The notes below the pieces were generated by a model. The model was not told the DNA's origin and made no database searches. It worked only from the letters and a program-made list of their open reading frames with translations. A stretch of 64,000 nt of DNA from Flammulina velutipes (taxonomy: Eukaryota > Basidiomycota > Agaricomycetes > Agaricales > Physalacriaceae). Positions 49,094 through 59,883 of this stretch are shown here, piece after piece; position 1 is the stretch's first letter; the number at the start of each line of letters is the position of its first letter. The DNA lies in the NCBI GenBank assembly GCA_011800155.1, contig CM022374.1:1302001-1366000 (forward strand), given 5' to 3'. A program made the position numbers and the translations under genes.

Positions 49094-50532
49094 CTATGGA
49101 CATTCCATTCCAAATTCATTCCAAAGCGCAGTATGCGTAAAATGTGCGATAGAGATGCGCTGCCCTCCCTCCCATGCCTCAACTTCATGTTGAAGAAGTC
49201 GTCCACGAACAGCTATAGCATCGCCTGATAAATAGCGTACACGGAGATTCAGGCAAGGAATAAACATGGTCCCAGTCTTAACGTCTCCAAGAACGACAAT
49301 GAACGCCCATGATAAGAGAGGATCCAGACGGTCAGCGTGTTTTGGCGTCTGGCGGTTGAATTGGATGGCTCGGCCCTCCATTAAGAGCGGGTCGATAACT
49401 GCCAATGCCTTCACGTGTGGATACTTCTCTGCGGCGCGCGCAACCAGCTTTGATAGTGCCTCATACTGAGGCGGGTCAATCGTCTTCAACACTGTATTGA
49501 CTCGAATAGAGAGAAAGCGAAGGTCGTGTAGAAGGCGCATTGAATTGCCATAGATGGTGGCGCTTTTGAGAAAATCTGTCGAAAGACTACTGTCTTCGTG
49601 CTTCTGGAATTAGCATGGCGAAAAGAGATTCAAGGATTACTTACAGTGTGCCCGACAGCATGCCAAATCCTAGAAAGGATGCAACACCCTGCGACTGCAC
49701 CTTTCGTCTGCCTGTATGCCGCCGTACAGTTCCGTTTTTTTGCGTCAGCACCACCACCGACGACAAGCTTTCTTGTCTTTCCGAAAGAGACCAAATGTTC
49801 AGTTAGATGTTCCTGTTGGGTGTTACTTAATGTAAGATATTGTAGTGTGAAGAACGTACTGTTCCACGAGGTTTGATAAAGAGAGGGAAATGATAGACGA
49901 GGTCAACGAGGTCTGACGAGACCATTCGCCGCGGGACAGTATCGTTCCAGTATGTTTGTGTCTGAGGAGCACACACAGGACGAAGATGTCGGGAGCGTTG
50001 ATGGGACGTGCCAGTTGTCGCCGCTTTGAAGTTGAATGTAGTACATGGAACTAGTTATATATTAGTTTGCGTAGCAAACAGGTTGTAAAGCGTACCTGTA
50101 TTCTCCGGCAATTGAGCCCTTTTGGCTGCTCGTTGGGCTTCCCGTTCGAAGCCCTTGTCATGATCGTGTGGCGTGTATACTCTTTTCTTGGAAGGCGACG
50201 TCCTGAAAATAGTGAGAAAACAAAGCAGGCATCAACGGAGGATAAACATACGATGTATTCAGCTTTGACGGAGGCGAACCGATAGATGTTGCGCGTTCTT
50301 CACAGTATGCATGGATATCGGCCATGGTGAAGGTGACATCGTTTACATTCCCTCCTGAAATGCCATCATCGTCATCCGAATCGTAGTCGCCGTCAACATC
50401 TGAAGTTGTATGATAGGTGTCGTCAATGCGGGGACGGTTTGGAATATGTGGCGCAAGTTGTGGTGAAACGCTGCGCCGACGTTTCCGTGAAGAGAGATGA
50501 GACAATGCAGGCCTAGTTGGAAGAGGATACAT
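49094..50532 (-). CDS. TET/JBP-like 2-oxoglutarate/Fe(II) dioxygenase
   Basis: Five in-phase exons (50252-50532, 50096-50202, 49860-50050, 49645-49812, 49094-49603) give 418 residues. The last exon holds the double-stranded beta-helix core: HAD (the His-x-Asp iron ligands, in TPKHADRLDP), the strand WAFIVVLGD, then LSGDAIAVRGRLLQHEVEAW with the second iron His, and GGQRISIAHFTHTALW with the Arg that would bind 2-oxoglutarate. This order is that of the JBP1/TET oxygenase family, which hydroxylates thymine or 5-methylcytosine in DNA. Fungal members are known to expand with DNA transposons. The N terminus is charged, with an acidic patch and basic repeats, perhaps for DNA binding or nuclear import. 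Substrate base not determined. Confidence 0.8.
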
Positions 50533-50964
50533 CTAACAAATATCAGTTGGAAGAGGAAAGGATACAACATAATGAAGACATGGTCAAGAAAGGGTGGGGA
50601 GATGTGTTGTCCTCAGGCAAAGGCAGCAAACTTACCATATTATATGCCCTCAGACAACACATCCGGACTCAGGCGCGCGCAGCAATCTTACGGTTGCGCC
50701 TGAGGTAGATGGAATGTATAGAGATTCAATGAGAATAATTAAGCTTACCTGAATAGTTGAATTCAACGCGAAGCTCAACGGTGAACGGGCCTGGAGAGGG
50801 CTCAAGAGTCAAGAACGAACAAGCCAAGCTAAGAGTCAACGAACAAGCCAAGAAGCAAAACATGACAAAACATATGTATGTCATACATCCGTGATATTTC
50901 CGGAGATTCTCACCCGAGGTTTTCCCATCATTCTCTCTCTTTCCCGTCTTGCCTCCAATCTTCA
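50533..50964. other. Divergent region inside the MULE
   Basis: About 430 nt between the oxygenase and small-protein start codons, probably a shared promoter region. Near 50811-50856 there is a short imperfect direct repeat (GAACAAGCCAAG twice). Nothing else stands out. Confidence 0.4.
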
Positions 50965-51562
50965 ATGTCGCGTCGGAGTCGTCGATTGGCTGTCCAGCAC
51001 CAGTCCCCTCCACCACTACCACCTGTTCGCGAGGCGCTCTACTTCAACCAAGATCCACAGGACAACGCCGGCAACTATCTCGCCCAATACGAGCCACCTG
51101 AAGGCTGGACCAATGCTGACGACCACGAGTTGGCAGCGCAGTATGGTGCTGGACATATTGAGGAGTATGAGCCGGACTCTGGTATGGACTGGGAATATCT
51201 GTGCGTCTCTGACCTTTATCAACGAAACGGTTTACTAACCTAACACTGTACTGTTCACAGCAATAATCAAGGAGAACCATTGAATCGCCTTCTAGGTGAC
51301 TTCAACAACCCCGAACCTCCAACCGTATCTGCCGCACCACACATCAGTATCGCCAAATGGCATCCACGCTTCCTCCAGCTCGTTGGTTTTATTGTTATTA
51401 TCCTTCCTCCATCTTGGTAAGTCCAGTTTGACACTCTACCCTATGATACGCTGAATGTGTCACAGCGCACCAGACTTATACCGATTACGAAGCAGTTCTG
51501 GTGATTTTGTCGGGTTCTTAGGATTGGTGGCTAGCGGACTAGTCGATGCGGATATGGAATAG
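50965..51562 (+). CDS. MULE cargo: small acidic protein with hydrophobic segment
   Basis: Three in-phase exons (50965-51200, 51261-51416, 51466-51562) give 162 residues. The start is basic (MSRRSRRLAVQHQ), then Pro-rich, then acidic (EEYEPDSGMDWEYL). A hydrophobic stretch FLQLVGFIVIILPPSW may be a membrane helix or buried core. It ends GLVASGLVDADME. The stop is 3 nt from the transposase stop on the other strand. No family recognised. Confidence 0.6.
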
Positions 51563-51565
51563 ATA

Positions 51566-54500
51566 TTACATGCTTTGTAGGATTTCAATCTTCCCCGTAC
51601 CTCCCTCCAATCCCGATGCTGCCTCAATCAGCTTATTCATTGCCTTTTCTGTCTGCGTGAACTTTTTGAGCGCGGCTTTGAGAGCCAAGTCGTGTTGAGG
51701 TGTCGGTGCGAAATTATATATATTTTGCGCGTTTTCCTTTAGTGCCTGCGCCGTAGTGAATTTTCCGTGAGCCGTCATGAATTTCATGTTATGATCTTCA
51801 ATCTTGGAGTCTTGCGCGGTTAGCTGCTTATGACGAGCGTGAACTATTGCGACAATGAGAGAATATAATACCAAGCTATGTGATGAACTCACATTGCCGA
51901 CGCAGATTCAACCGCGCGTTCTCACCAAGATGACCAGGTCTAAAGGACGACAAAATCCCGTGGTCATCATAAGCCTGCGACACATCAGGTTTTTATTTGA
52001 CTGGAAGAGGTAAGACAGACTTACCCTCAAGGTAGATAACTTCATTTGGTCATAACGTCGCGCCTTCTCCAGGCCACCGACCAAGGTACACGCTGTTCCC
52101 TCAATATTAACATCACGATGTGAAATCTCGACAATATTAGTATTCCTCGGTCCCGAAATCCAGACCTCGAACGGTATCGAGCTGAGTGCCCAGCAGAGGC
52201 CAGGAAGAACAAATTTACCATTCAATTTATTATCCAGCCAATCCTTTCCGTGCTTTCCTCCCTTTGCCACAATATCTTCATACGCGCCCTGGAGATTTGG
52301 GTGCTCCATGCAAGCGAGGCTACGCATGATATCCCTAACGTCTTCGGGAACTTGACAAGCTCGTATGTTCCTGAAGAAATGAACTTCGCATGCTCGGAAG
52401 ATCCGGTTGAGATGATCATAAACGTCGAGTTGCGCCACAGTTTTTTGTCGATCTGCAAAGTCTAGCCGAGAGGGCAGCATCTGTGCTCTCGACCGGAGAT
52501 ACAACCCTAATCCTGAAAAGACGATGAGAATAACTCTCTGAAAAGAACATATAACTACCTTTAGCCTGTCCAGCATGATGATCAGCAACAAACAAGAGGA
52601 TTGAACTCTCAAAGTCAGTCTCATCCCGTGCATGAAGGTGATACCATCGGAGGCCTTGACCGCAGTCCTCCTTGACGATGTCATCTATTGCCTCGAAAAG
52701 ACATTGATGCGCCTCTGCACTTTCTGAAGTAACAAAGGCGCGGCAAAATGTGAAACCTGGAAACAATTAGAAACACTAGTGGGATTAAGATATAGCTTCA
52801 CGTACTGCTGCATGATGAACGATCGAACGCAGCCATCTCAAATTCTTGATATCCGACCACTCGTTTGAATGCAATATCACTTTGGACAAAACGCGCAGCA
52901 TGGAGTCGACGGCTACCCTCGGGCGACATGCAAATGATAATCTTGATAGAATTATCGAAACCTGGGTTTGAATCGATTATGCGTCGAATGTATTGTGCCG
53001 CGACTGGATAGGTTTCTTGCTGAACCCGTTTTAGATGCAATGCTCCTTTGATAAGTGTCAGGGACTGGACGCATCGCGCGCGAAAGGGCGCTACATACCT
53101 TCCCACCCCGTTCCATGAGGAAACCATATGGCCTTTGCTTGGTTGATATAGACCCGTAGATGCTCTCGGTTGGCCAAGGAGACGTGAAGATCACTGAGAA
53201 CAGGTGTCTTGATGCCGGGAAGTTGCTCATGGAGGAACGCTATAAGGACCGGATGACGTAGGAAGCGATGAGCAGTCAAATCAGCTAGTTCGTCTTGTAG
53301 CTTGTGAAATAAGTTGAACAAAGCATCGCGCAGCTCATACGGCGTGGTCTGAGGAAGCGGAATGGGATGCAGATGTTCGCCCTTCACCGTGATCAACACC
53401 CATGGACAAGCTGCGCGGCTACCCTCGAGAGGTTCATACTTGCGAAACTTGACTTGGCATTCCATTCGCTTGAGAGCGTGTTGCGTCAAGGCCTGCCCGT
53501 CGGAATGCCTATGCAATAGCGCTAGGTAAAGGTCAGTATGAATCACTGGGAATTGTCGGCCTGACTTACGACAAACGACTCGCTTTGATGACGTATTTAC
53601 AACCGTTGTACATTTAACCAATGGTCCGAATCCCAATCCCTGGGCCTCCTGCTCGATACGATCAAGCTCTTCTGTATCTTCTTCAAAATACGCCTCGAGG
53701 TAGTCCGCGTCGTAGGAGCTATCGATGCACAAGTAAAAGTGATCTCTGCTTGTGTGGGCGTCATAGTGCTCGCAGCTGGTTCACAAGTTAGCGCGCAAGG
53801 CAAGAATCAATGAACCGACACTCACATCACAAGTGGTTGGCCACTAGCAGTCACGCAAAAATTAATTCGCCCAGCACAGCGCAAATAGTTGTACTTGTAG
53901 CCGCGGCGCATCCGTTTGTTGTGCTCGTCGTCACGTTCCAGTACATCTACTTCACCCACACCAACATAGGTGATCTCCTGCTCTGCGGCATGGCATCCCG
54001 CACGTCGCAGAGCTGCGATGAGGGCAGACGTCTTTTCGAAGACTGTGCCAGAAGGAGTCATTGCGGGGGCTCGCAGATCACGACATTCCAATAAACGTTG
54101 AGTGATATCATTCCGAGACGCAGAAGTATGACTACGGGACAGGGAATCGATATCAGCCATGGGGCAAACTTTGACGCCACGGCCTACGGGATATTAGAAA
54201 CAATAACGGCTGGTGTGAGGTCTTGACTTACAAGTATAATGCACGACTTTGCAAGGAACAGAGATTCCAGTAGTCTCGTCAAAGAGGAGGTCCGTGAACA
54301 CATCACGACCTTTCCGCGATGAACCACAAGGAGCGCCACGAGAATACGCAAAGTCTAGCATGGGGTTTCGCCAGTTGTTGGGATCCATGCGAAAAAGCAG
54401 ACCCACAGGGTTGTTGGTGTTTGTTTCAGGAAACTCGACATAGGCGCCAGGATTGTCGAAATGCAAGAGTTTTGAAAGGGTAGTACGGTCATTCATGGAG

Positions 54501-54799
54501 ATGTTGTACTCGATTTCCGAAGGACTTGACATATCAGTGTAAAGATACCGTGCATTTGTGTCTACGAGAGGTGGCAAAGGTGGTGGGAGGGGAAGTGATA
54601 TAGGAAGAGAGTTGGAAAGGTCCAGCAACGCCTGATAGAGGTCGGCTGGGACGTGAAGAGTGGTGCCGCCATTATTGAGGTAGTCGCTAAGGTGGCGAAG
54701 GACGGGACCAACATCGCGAGTGTCGGAAGATTGGTGCAAATGTCGATCAGGTAAGACTTGGTTACTCAGCAAAGAATTGATGGAAATTCGGCCTGCCAT
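51566..54799 (-). CDS. MULE transposase
   Basis: Nine exons (54232-54799, 53826-54183, 53570-53775, 53099-53521, 52806-53045, 52559-52756, 52025-52512, 51893-51974, 51566-51843) all join in phase to give 946 residues without a stop or frameshift. A Cys/His-bearing N-terminal region (CRGVKVCP, later CEHYDAHTSRDHFY) precedes the DDE core. The core has SDIAFKRVVGYQEFE (first Asp), ILLFVADHHAGQAKGLGLYL (second Asp), CEVHFFRNIRAC (the C-x-x-H of MULE transposases), and then the helical end GKDWLDNKLNGKFVLPGLCW. The C terminus is a coiled coil. It should cut and rejoin DNA at the element's terminal repeats. The 9-bp target duplication supports the family assignment. Confidence 0.85.
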
Positions 54800-55114
54800 A
54801 ATTGTTTGGAACGACAGAAAACAACATGCGCGTTGGCTAAGAGCTCACCAGTCGCCGATTGCAGCGCTGCTCACCCAAACAACGCATTTTTCTTCCGCTG
54901 CCGCGCCTCCGACAACTACGTATATCCGAGGAGTCGACAAAAGATAAAAACATTTAAATCTAATAAACAAGTACGTTACATCCTAAAAGGGACATTTATC
55001 ATTCACCATATTAAGATCTAGTCGGGACAGAGGCGGGCAAGGCGACCGACCGACTCGGAGAGCATCACGTTTCCGGAGCGTCCGACGAATATCCGACGAA
55101 GCGTCAAGGCAGGC

Positions 55115-55233
55115 CAGGCACGCGAAAGAATAGTTTAGTGCGGCCTCAAAATTGACCCAGCCAGTTTTTCGACGAGAACCCCAGGACCCTCAATCGTCAG
55201 CTTGCCTACATAGAGGGTCCAGTCACAGGACTA
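55115..55233 (-). repeat. Right terminal inverted repeat of the MULE
   Basis: Reverse complement of the left repeat: 55148-55233 corresponds to 45305-45390, and 55115-55139 to 45685-45709. It is uninterrupted here, so it shows what the undisturbed left repeat looked like. Confidence 0.85.
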
Positions 55234-55242
55234 GTCGAGAGA
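55234..55242 (+). repeat. Right target-site duplication of the MULE
   Basis: GTCGAGAGA, identical to 45296-45304. Confidence 0.85.
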
Positions 55243-55665
55243 CGACGTCGGACGATCGGAAAAGCTGTCACGTTTCGACACGCCACCGTGACGGGAGTCG
55301 ATGGAGTGGAGAGGAGTGGAGTTCGTTTGGTTCGGCGACCTTCCTTACTTAAACATTGAAAGGTAATCTGCCTCGCGTTAAATATCGACAATGCGAGAAC
55401 ATTATGGGGTCAGAGTGAAGAATGTGCGTGCTATAGTAAATTATGGAACAAAATAGTTCTTGATCTGCCTGCCACTGATACATACCTGTATCATCTTCAG
55501 GAAAAGGAACAAGTAAGTATATGCATCAGAATGTTTCGGAGAACGAGTCTTGTTAAACAGCAGATACAACAGAAATTTGTCTCAATTGCGACAAAGATAT
55601 GAGAAGAGGAGAATGCCAAGCTCCATTGTAAGTTAGTACACACTGCACAGAGAACATAGTAGTCT
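55243..55665. other. Flank between MULE and trypsin-like gene
   Basis: About 420 nt. It should contain sequence that once lay just upstream of the F-box/NTase-like gene copy B, possibly its original promoter. No gene seen. Confidence 0.4.
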
Positions 55666-57441
55666 TCATTGTAAATTTGACCATTCATCCCAACTACCAA
55701 TGTTTGAAGACTGTAAAAAGTTATCAGCCAGAGGAAAAATGAGAAGAATGAAACAAAACGAACGCCGGTCAGCCGTCCCGGGGTCTACCAGGCTGGCATT
55801 GGGGAACCCATGAGCATGGATGCGCTTGAGAAGGAAGCTGATGGGAGTTGCATAGGTGATATCCAAGGATTCGGAGCTGCCAGCGCCACCAGTGATGAGG
55901 CCGCCAACACGTCCTCGGGCGTCGACGACGACAGAACCAGAGTCTCCCTTGCCCGAAAAGGGCTCACCGTGACCTTTTTGAGAGTTGCCAGACTTGTCGA
56001 AAGGAAAGATAGCCCATTGTTTGGAAGTTTGAGGTTCATTGACGTCCCAACGGACGTAGGAGCAGAAATCGTTGGCGTGGCCGATGGTTAGGTCGGTATT
56101 GTTGCCATGTTTCATCACGATGAGAACTTGATTACCACTCCTGTCGACCATGGTCGGGTGGCGCATCTCCTCGTCCGATATGGTGCCATTGAGCCTCAGC
56201 AGGCGGTCAAACGGGTACTTAAAAGTGGGGTCCATCATCATCGTAGATTCACCCACTCCCATGTCGGTGCCGAGGTCGATGACGTTGCCCTTGAAATTGC
56301 TGGTGTCGACCTTGGAGGCATCAACCTCGATAATGGCAAAGTCCTCAGTGTATTGGTCGATAACGTCAATGGGAGGGGAGAAGATCACATGGCCCAAGAT
56401 GCGGCTCTCTGCGGTAGCCCAGTGTATTGAGACGTCCTTGGAAAAGGTGTTGAGGTCCTCCAACTTTCTCTTTGCATCCTCCAATTGCCTCTTCCGACGA
56501 TTCGCATATCTGTCCTCTTCACTGTCAGAGTTCTCGCTGATGTATCGTTCTGTGTTCTCAACCGTGTACACCTCGGATCTCGTCTTCTTTTTAATAGAGT
56601 CAACAAACTTATTGTATGCTGCGTCCCCGAGAAGGATCACATTGTGACGGCGCTGACTATCGTCTGTGTACTTGTACCTGTCGTTGTCGTTATTGTCGAA
56701 GACGACGTGCCGAGCGGTGACGAGGAAGAGCCTCTTGCTGTCACCGCCTTCTGACATGAAGAAGCCACCAGTACCCTCAGCCCAGGGTGTAGATTGAGCA
56801 CAGATAGGGAGACCAAGTGTCGCAGTAAGAGGGTTTCGAACATCCACAGTCCCATCATAGTTGGAGGAGGGCTTGAGGAGTTTGGCTGATCGAGTGACAA
56901 CTGATTCACGTATCTCGACGTCGACGTCAGTGATGCCGTACTCGATTAGTAGCTCTTTACACTTGTGCGCCACAACGAGGCCTTCGTCGTTAGAAAGTGA
57001 GCAAGGTATAACTCCTATCCAGACGACAATAGCGTCAGGTGTTTCGTCGCCACGGTCGTTTTCGACAACACTGATACGAACGACGTCGGTGCTGGTCCAC
57101 ATTACTGCCATCGAATCCAACAGGCCGTGGGTCTTGAAAGCCAAGTCGTCCTCCCAGACCTCCTTGAGTGCATGATCTCCAACAACCTTGAGCTCTCTGC
57201 GCGCGAGGTAACCCCATCGGCCAGTCGGCGGCTTCCAGATGTTACTAGTAGTGCGAGCAACCAAGACTGGGTTGGAGGGCTGTCCAGCGTAATATGAATT
57301 GGCCTCTGTGCAGACGGACACTGGAAGATGAGGAGGACACCTAGATTGAGTACAATTAGACAGTGAAAGAGCGAACGGCACAAACTTGAAGGTCTGATAT
57401 TTGAGATGGAAGGAGTCAAGAGGAAAGGCTCTGTCGATCAT
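55666..57441 (-). CDS. Trypsin-fold (PA clan) serine protease-like protein
   Basis: A single long open frame of 591 codons. The catalytic His lies in LFLVTARHVVFD. The Asp is probably in EDFAIIEVD. The Ser is in FSGKGDSGSVVVDARGRVGG, giving a complete triad. Between His and Asp is an unusual insertion of about 90 residues with a charged helical stretch (RYANRRKRQLEDAKRKLEDL). There is no signal peptide, so it should act inside the cell. About 190 residues before the protease domain hold a conserved-looking region (VWEDDLAFKTHGLLDSMAVM). The last 35 residues look like read-through of a 3' flank or intron, so the true C terminus may differ. Intracellular trypsin-like modules of this kind occur in fungi, also as parts of NLR-like proteins. 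Confidence 0.75.
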   Translation of the reverse strand: MIDRAFPLDSFHLKYQTFKFVPFALSLSNCTQSRCPPHLPVSVCTEANSYYAGQPSNPVLVARTTSNIWKPPTGRWGYLARRELKVVGDHALKEVWEDDLAFKTHGLLDSMAVMWTSTDVVRISVVENDRGDETPDAIVVWIGVIPCSLSNDEGLVVAHKCKELLIEYGITDVDVEIRESVVTRSAKLLKPSSNYDGTVDVRNPLTATLGLPICAQSTPWAEGTGGFFMSEGGDSKRLFLVTARHVVFDNNDNDRYKYTDDSQRRHNVILLGDAAYNKFVDSIKKKTRSEVYTVENTERYISENSDSEEDRYANRRKRQLEDAKRKLEDLNTFSKDVSIHWATAESRILGHVIFSPPIDVIDQYTEDFAIIEVDASKVDTSNFKGNVIDLGTDMGVGESTMMMDPTFKYPFDRLLRLNGTISDEEMRHPTMVDRSGNQVLIVMKHGNNTDLTIGHANDFCSYVRWDVNEPQTSKQWAIFPFDKSGNSQKGHGEPFSGKGDSGSVVVDARGRVGGLITGGAGSSESLDITYATPISFLLKRIHAHGFPNASLVDPGTADRRSFCFILLIFPLADNFLQSSNIGSWDEWSNLQ

Positions 57442-57595
57442 TGGCGATCATGTTCAAAGGAACCAAGTCGGTAAGCGCAAATAAGCAATACTTAGAAAAG
57501 AGTAGAAACACAGTAAGTAGACGGGTGTATGAAGGGTATCAAATGTCAGTATTTCTTACAAGAATGATGGCAGTGATAGCTTGGTGTTAACCATC

Positions 57596-58800
57596 ATGTC
57601 GGAATCGTCAAAAGCTAAAGCAGCAGGAGTCAGTGCTAGCTCTTTCCTTAATCTCATCGGAGAAGTTGCAAAGACTACAGAAGAAATGAAAAAGGCCAAG
57701 GCAGCAGGCCAGAAATTACCGCCTTCAAAGCCAGCCAAGGTGCGCGCCGATGAATACGTTACTTCAGAGCTCACTCAGCCACAGAAACCCACTGTATGGG
57801 CTAGGAAGAACCGCGGTGTCGAACAACGACAGCAGAAAGATATTGAACTGGAGATCAAGAGCCACAAGACATACAACAGCGCCATAGGGACTTTGGAGCG
57901 CAAGGTTGAAATCTACAACAAACTCAGCAAAGGACAGTCGGCCGGTCTTACTGAAGAGCAATTCAAGAACCTCAACGTCGATTTCGACCTCAAGGCATAC
58001 GAATCTGACGACGAGGTTGACGAGTCGCTCACTGTCCCCACGGCACCCGTGTGTACATTGTCTACATACCGCAACCGACTAACACCTATCTAGATGGAGG
58101 ACGATCCAGATACAGACTATGTCGACGAGTACGGCCGTACCAGGACTGCTCCTCGCTCTCAAGTCCCTCGCCAGCACCTCCTCAAACCAGGAGAAAACAT
58201 TGACGCCGACGAGTACGCCAATCTGTTTCATACACTATCGCCCTCTGACTAGTTCTTAGCGATGTCGTTCTCTACAACCCTACCCGCCGTGTAACTTATC
58301 GCGCTGCTGATCACGAGGAAAAGAAAGCTCAGTTTCTCAAAGCTCAATTAGAGCAGGACAAGCCTCCAGAGGACGTCCACTTTGATCCCACGAAACACAA
58401 TCGGGAATACGGTGCCGGCCACATTCGCTTTGCCCAAGACAATGCTACGCGTAACAAGGAAATGGAAGAGCTGAAGAAGGTCCACCTCGACACCAAACAA
58501 GCCCGAGATGCATCTGGCGCTATCGACGCCAGCGTAGAGGGCATGTCGGCTCCCGACACGATGCCCTCGCAGACCTCTGCGTTGAAGAAGCGCAAACTGG
58601 ACATGGAAGCTAGGAAACAAGAACTCAAGCGAAGGAAAGGTGGAGGTTCTACGGCACCAGCTGCTTCGACAACAATGTCCCAGGTCTTCACGGCGTCCAC
58701 CTCAGCTGATCCCTTCGCATCTTTGGAACGCCAGGCGACGGACGTGGTCGACAGCTTTTTGTCTTCCGTCGAAGAAGAGCTGCGCAATAAAGGACAATGA
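57596..58800 (+). CDS. CCDC174 family protein (DUF4078)
   Basis: Three in-phase exons (57596-58048, 58094-58212, 58260-58800) give 370 residues. The start is the ATG of MSESSKAKAAGVSASSFLNL. A coiled-coil, Lys/Glu-rich first half contains the conserved-type DEYGRTRTA. The DUF4078 motif NREYGAGHIRFAQDNATRNK then MEELKKVH lies in the second half, near residue 250. The C terminus is basic, then ends DSFLSSVEEELRNKGQ. Human CCDC174 is a nuclear protein linked to the exon junction complex and splicing, so a nuclear RNA-processing role is likely. Confidence 0.8.
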
Positions 58801-59100
58801 TTCTCTCCCTGTATGTCCCTCGTTTTATCCTTATCGACTGGTACTGGTCTACCTCCCTTAGTTCGTCCTTCAAGAGACACTGGTTCCTGGATTATTCAAG
58901 TTGATCACGATGTACTGGATAAGCAATTCCATCTTTTCCCTGTATTTTGCGCACCGCTTGGTTTGAGGATCAAAATAGTATCGACTGATTTCTCGTGACA
59001 ACCTCTCTACTTTTAACTCATCCCTCAGGATCTACATGGCCGCGTCTGATTATGTTTCGCGATTTCCTGCACACCGAATACTGACCAGTGTAACGAAAGG
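58801..59100. other. Convergent intergenic region
   Basis: 300 nt between two convergent genes. Only 3' UTR-like sequence is seen. Confidence 0.4.
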
Positions 59101-59883
59101 TCAAAACAGCGCCGCCCTTATGCCGCGTCCATCCGACACCAGCCCACGGAACAAGACTTTCCCCACGAGTGTATCTACCCTTCTGACACCTCTGTTTAGT
59201 TCGTCTTGTTCCCGAGTAGGACCCATTGCGCGACATCTCATTCGGTACGCATTTACCACCAACATCTTGGTGGTGCGGCTGAGAGCTTCATACTCCGGCT
59301 GCGTTATTCCCAGTTGCATATTCTGGTATATCGCCATGAGGACGTCCCCGAGGCTCAGCATTCTCCTCCCATTTGCCACGACGTCGATGCGGTATTGGTT
59401 TACATAAAAGCAGAGGTAAGGCACTGTTGGCCATGTAGCGGGGGAGTCAAGCTCAGCGCGCGTTAGCGCAACCGGCGGTCCGGGCGAGTATGGATATACG
59501 ATGCGTCTCGGGAAGAAGGCCGAGGTCGACAAGTCGAACCATAGATCGTAGAGGGGGGCGCGTCCCTCTAGCCATGGATGGAGAAGGCCTCCACTGGGTC
59601 TCAGTGTGCGGCTACGACCGAGGTCATGATTATTCCCGCGGTCATTACCAACACTATGCCTCCGAGGGCGTGGATTGTATCTGCGTCTGTTAGAGGCCCC
59701 TCTCAAGCTTCTTTCGTCCCAGGACGGTGAACGTCTCGTGCGAGGTGGAGTATGCCAGGCCTGTCCAGAGCCAGGTGGGAATTGGTGTCTTGGTGATTGT
59801 ACGGGGGGAGGTACATTCAAGGGAGGTGGTATGAACGGGGAGCTATGCCTGAATGGCGAAGAAAGTGGCGGCTGCCAGGGCAT
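59101..59883 (-). CDS. DUF6699 family protein
   Basis: One exon, 260 residues. The first 100 residues are Pro-, Arg- and Ser-rich. The domain follows: LLHPWLEGRAPLYDLWFDLS, AFFPRRIVYP, then WPTVPYLCFYVNQYRIDVVA, LSLGDVLMAIYQNMQLGIT and EYEAL, with a C-terminal basic helix. This order fits the agaricomycete family DUF6699, of unknown function. Copies are numerous in mushroom genomes. Confidence 0.65.
   Translation of the reverse strand: MPWQPPLSSPFRHSSPFIPPPLNVPPPVQSPRHQFPPGSGQAWHTPPRTRRSPSWDERSLRGASNRRRYNPRPRRHSVGNDRGNNHDLGRSRTLRPSGGLLHPWLEGRAPLYDLWFDLSTSAFFPRRIVYPYSPGPPVALTRAELDSPATWPTVPYLCFYVNQYRIDVVANGRRMLSLGDVLMAIYQNMQLGITQPEYEALSRTTKMLVVNAYRMRCRAMGPTREQDELNRGVRRVDTLVGKVLFRGLVSDGRGIRAALF

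Larger units (their letters stand above)
45305..55233. mobile_element. Complete Mutator-like (MULE) transposon with cargo genes
   Basis: A 9,929-bp element. Outer ends read TAGTCTCGTGACC (left) and TAGTCCTGTGACT (right, complementary strand). The terminal repeats then match through AAGCTGACGAT and a 30-base identical block at 45361-45390 versus 55148-55177. It is flanked by the 9-bp direct duplication GTCGAGAGA at 45296-45304 and 55234-55242. MULEs typically make 8-11 bp duplications, most often 9. It contains an intact 9-exon transposase, a TET/JBP-like oxygenase, two Cys/His-rich paralogues and a small acidic protein. An unbroken transposase plus a perfect target duplication suggest recent insertion and possible activity. 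The left repeat is split by an extra inverted repeat of 295 bp. Confidence 0.88.

Noticed and set aside
51566..54799. Assignment of the transposase to the KDZ group because a TET/JBP gene is nearby
   Set aside because: The DIAFKRV, VADHHAGQAKGLG, CxxH order and the 9-bp target duplication fit MULE transposases better.
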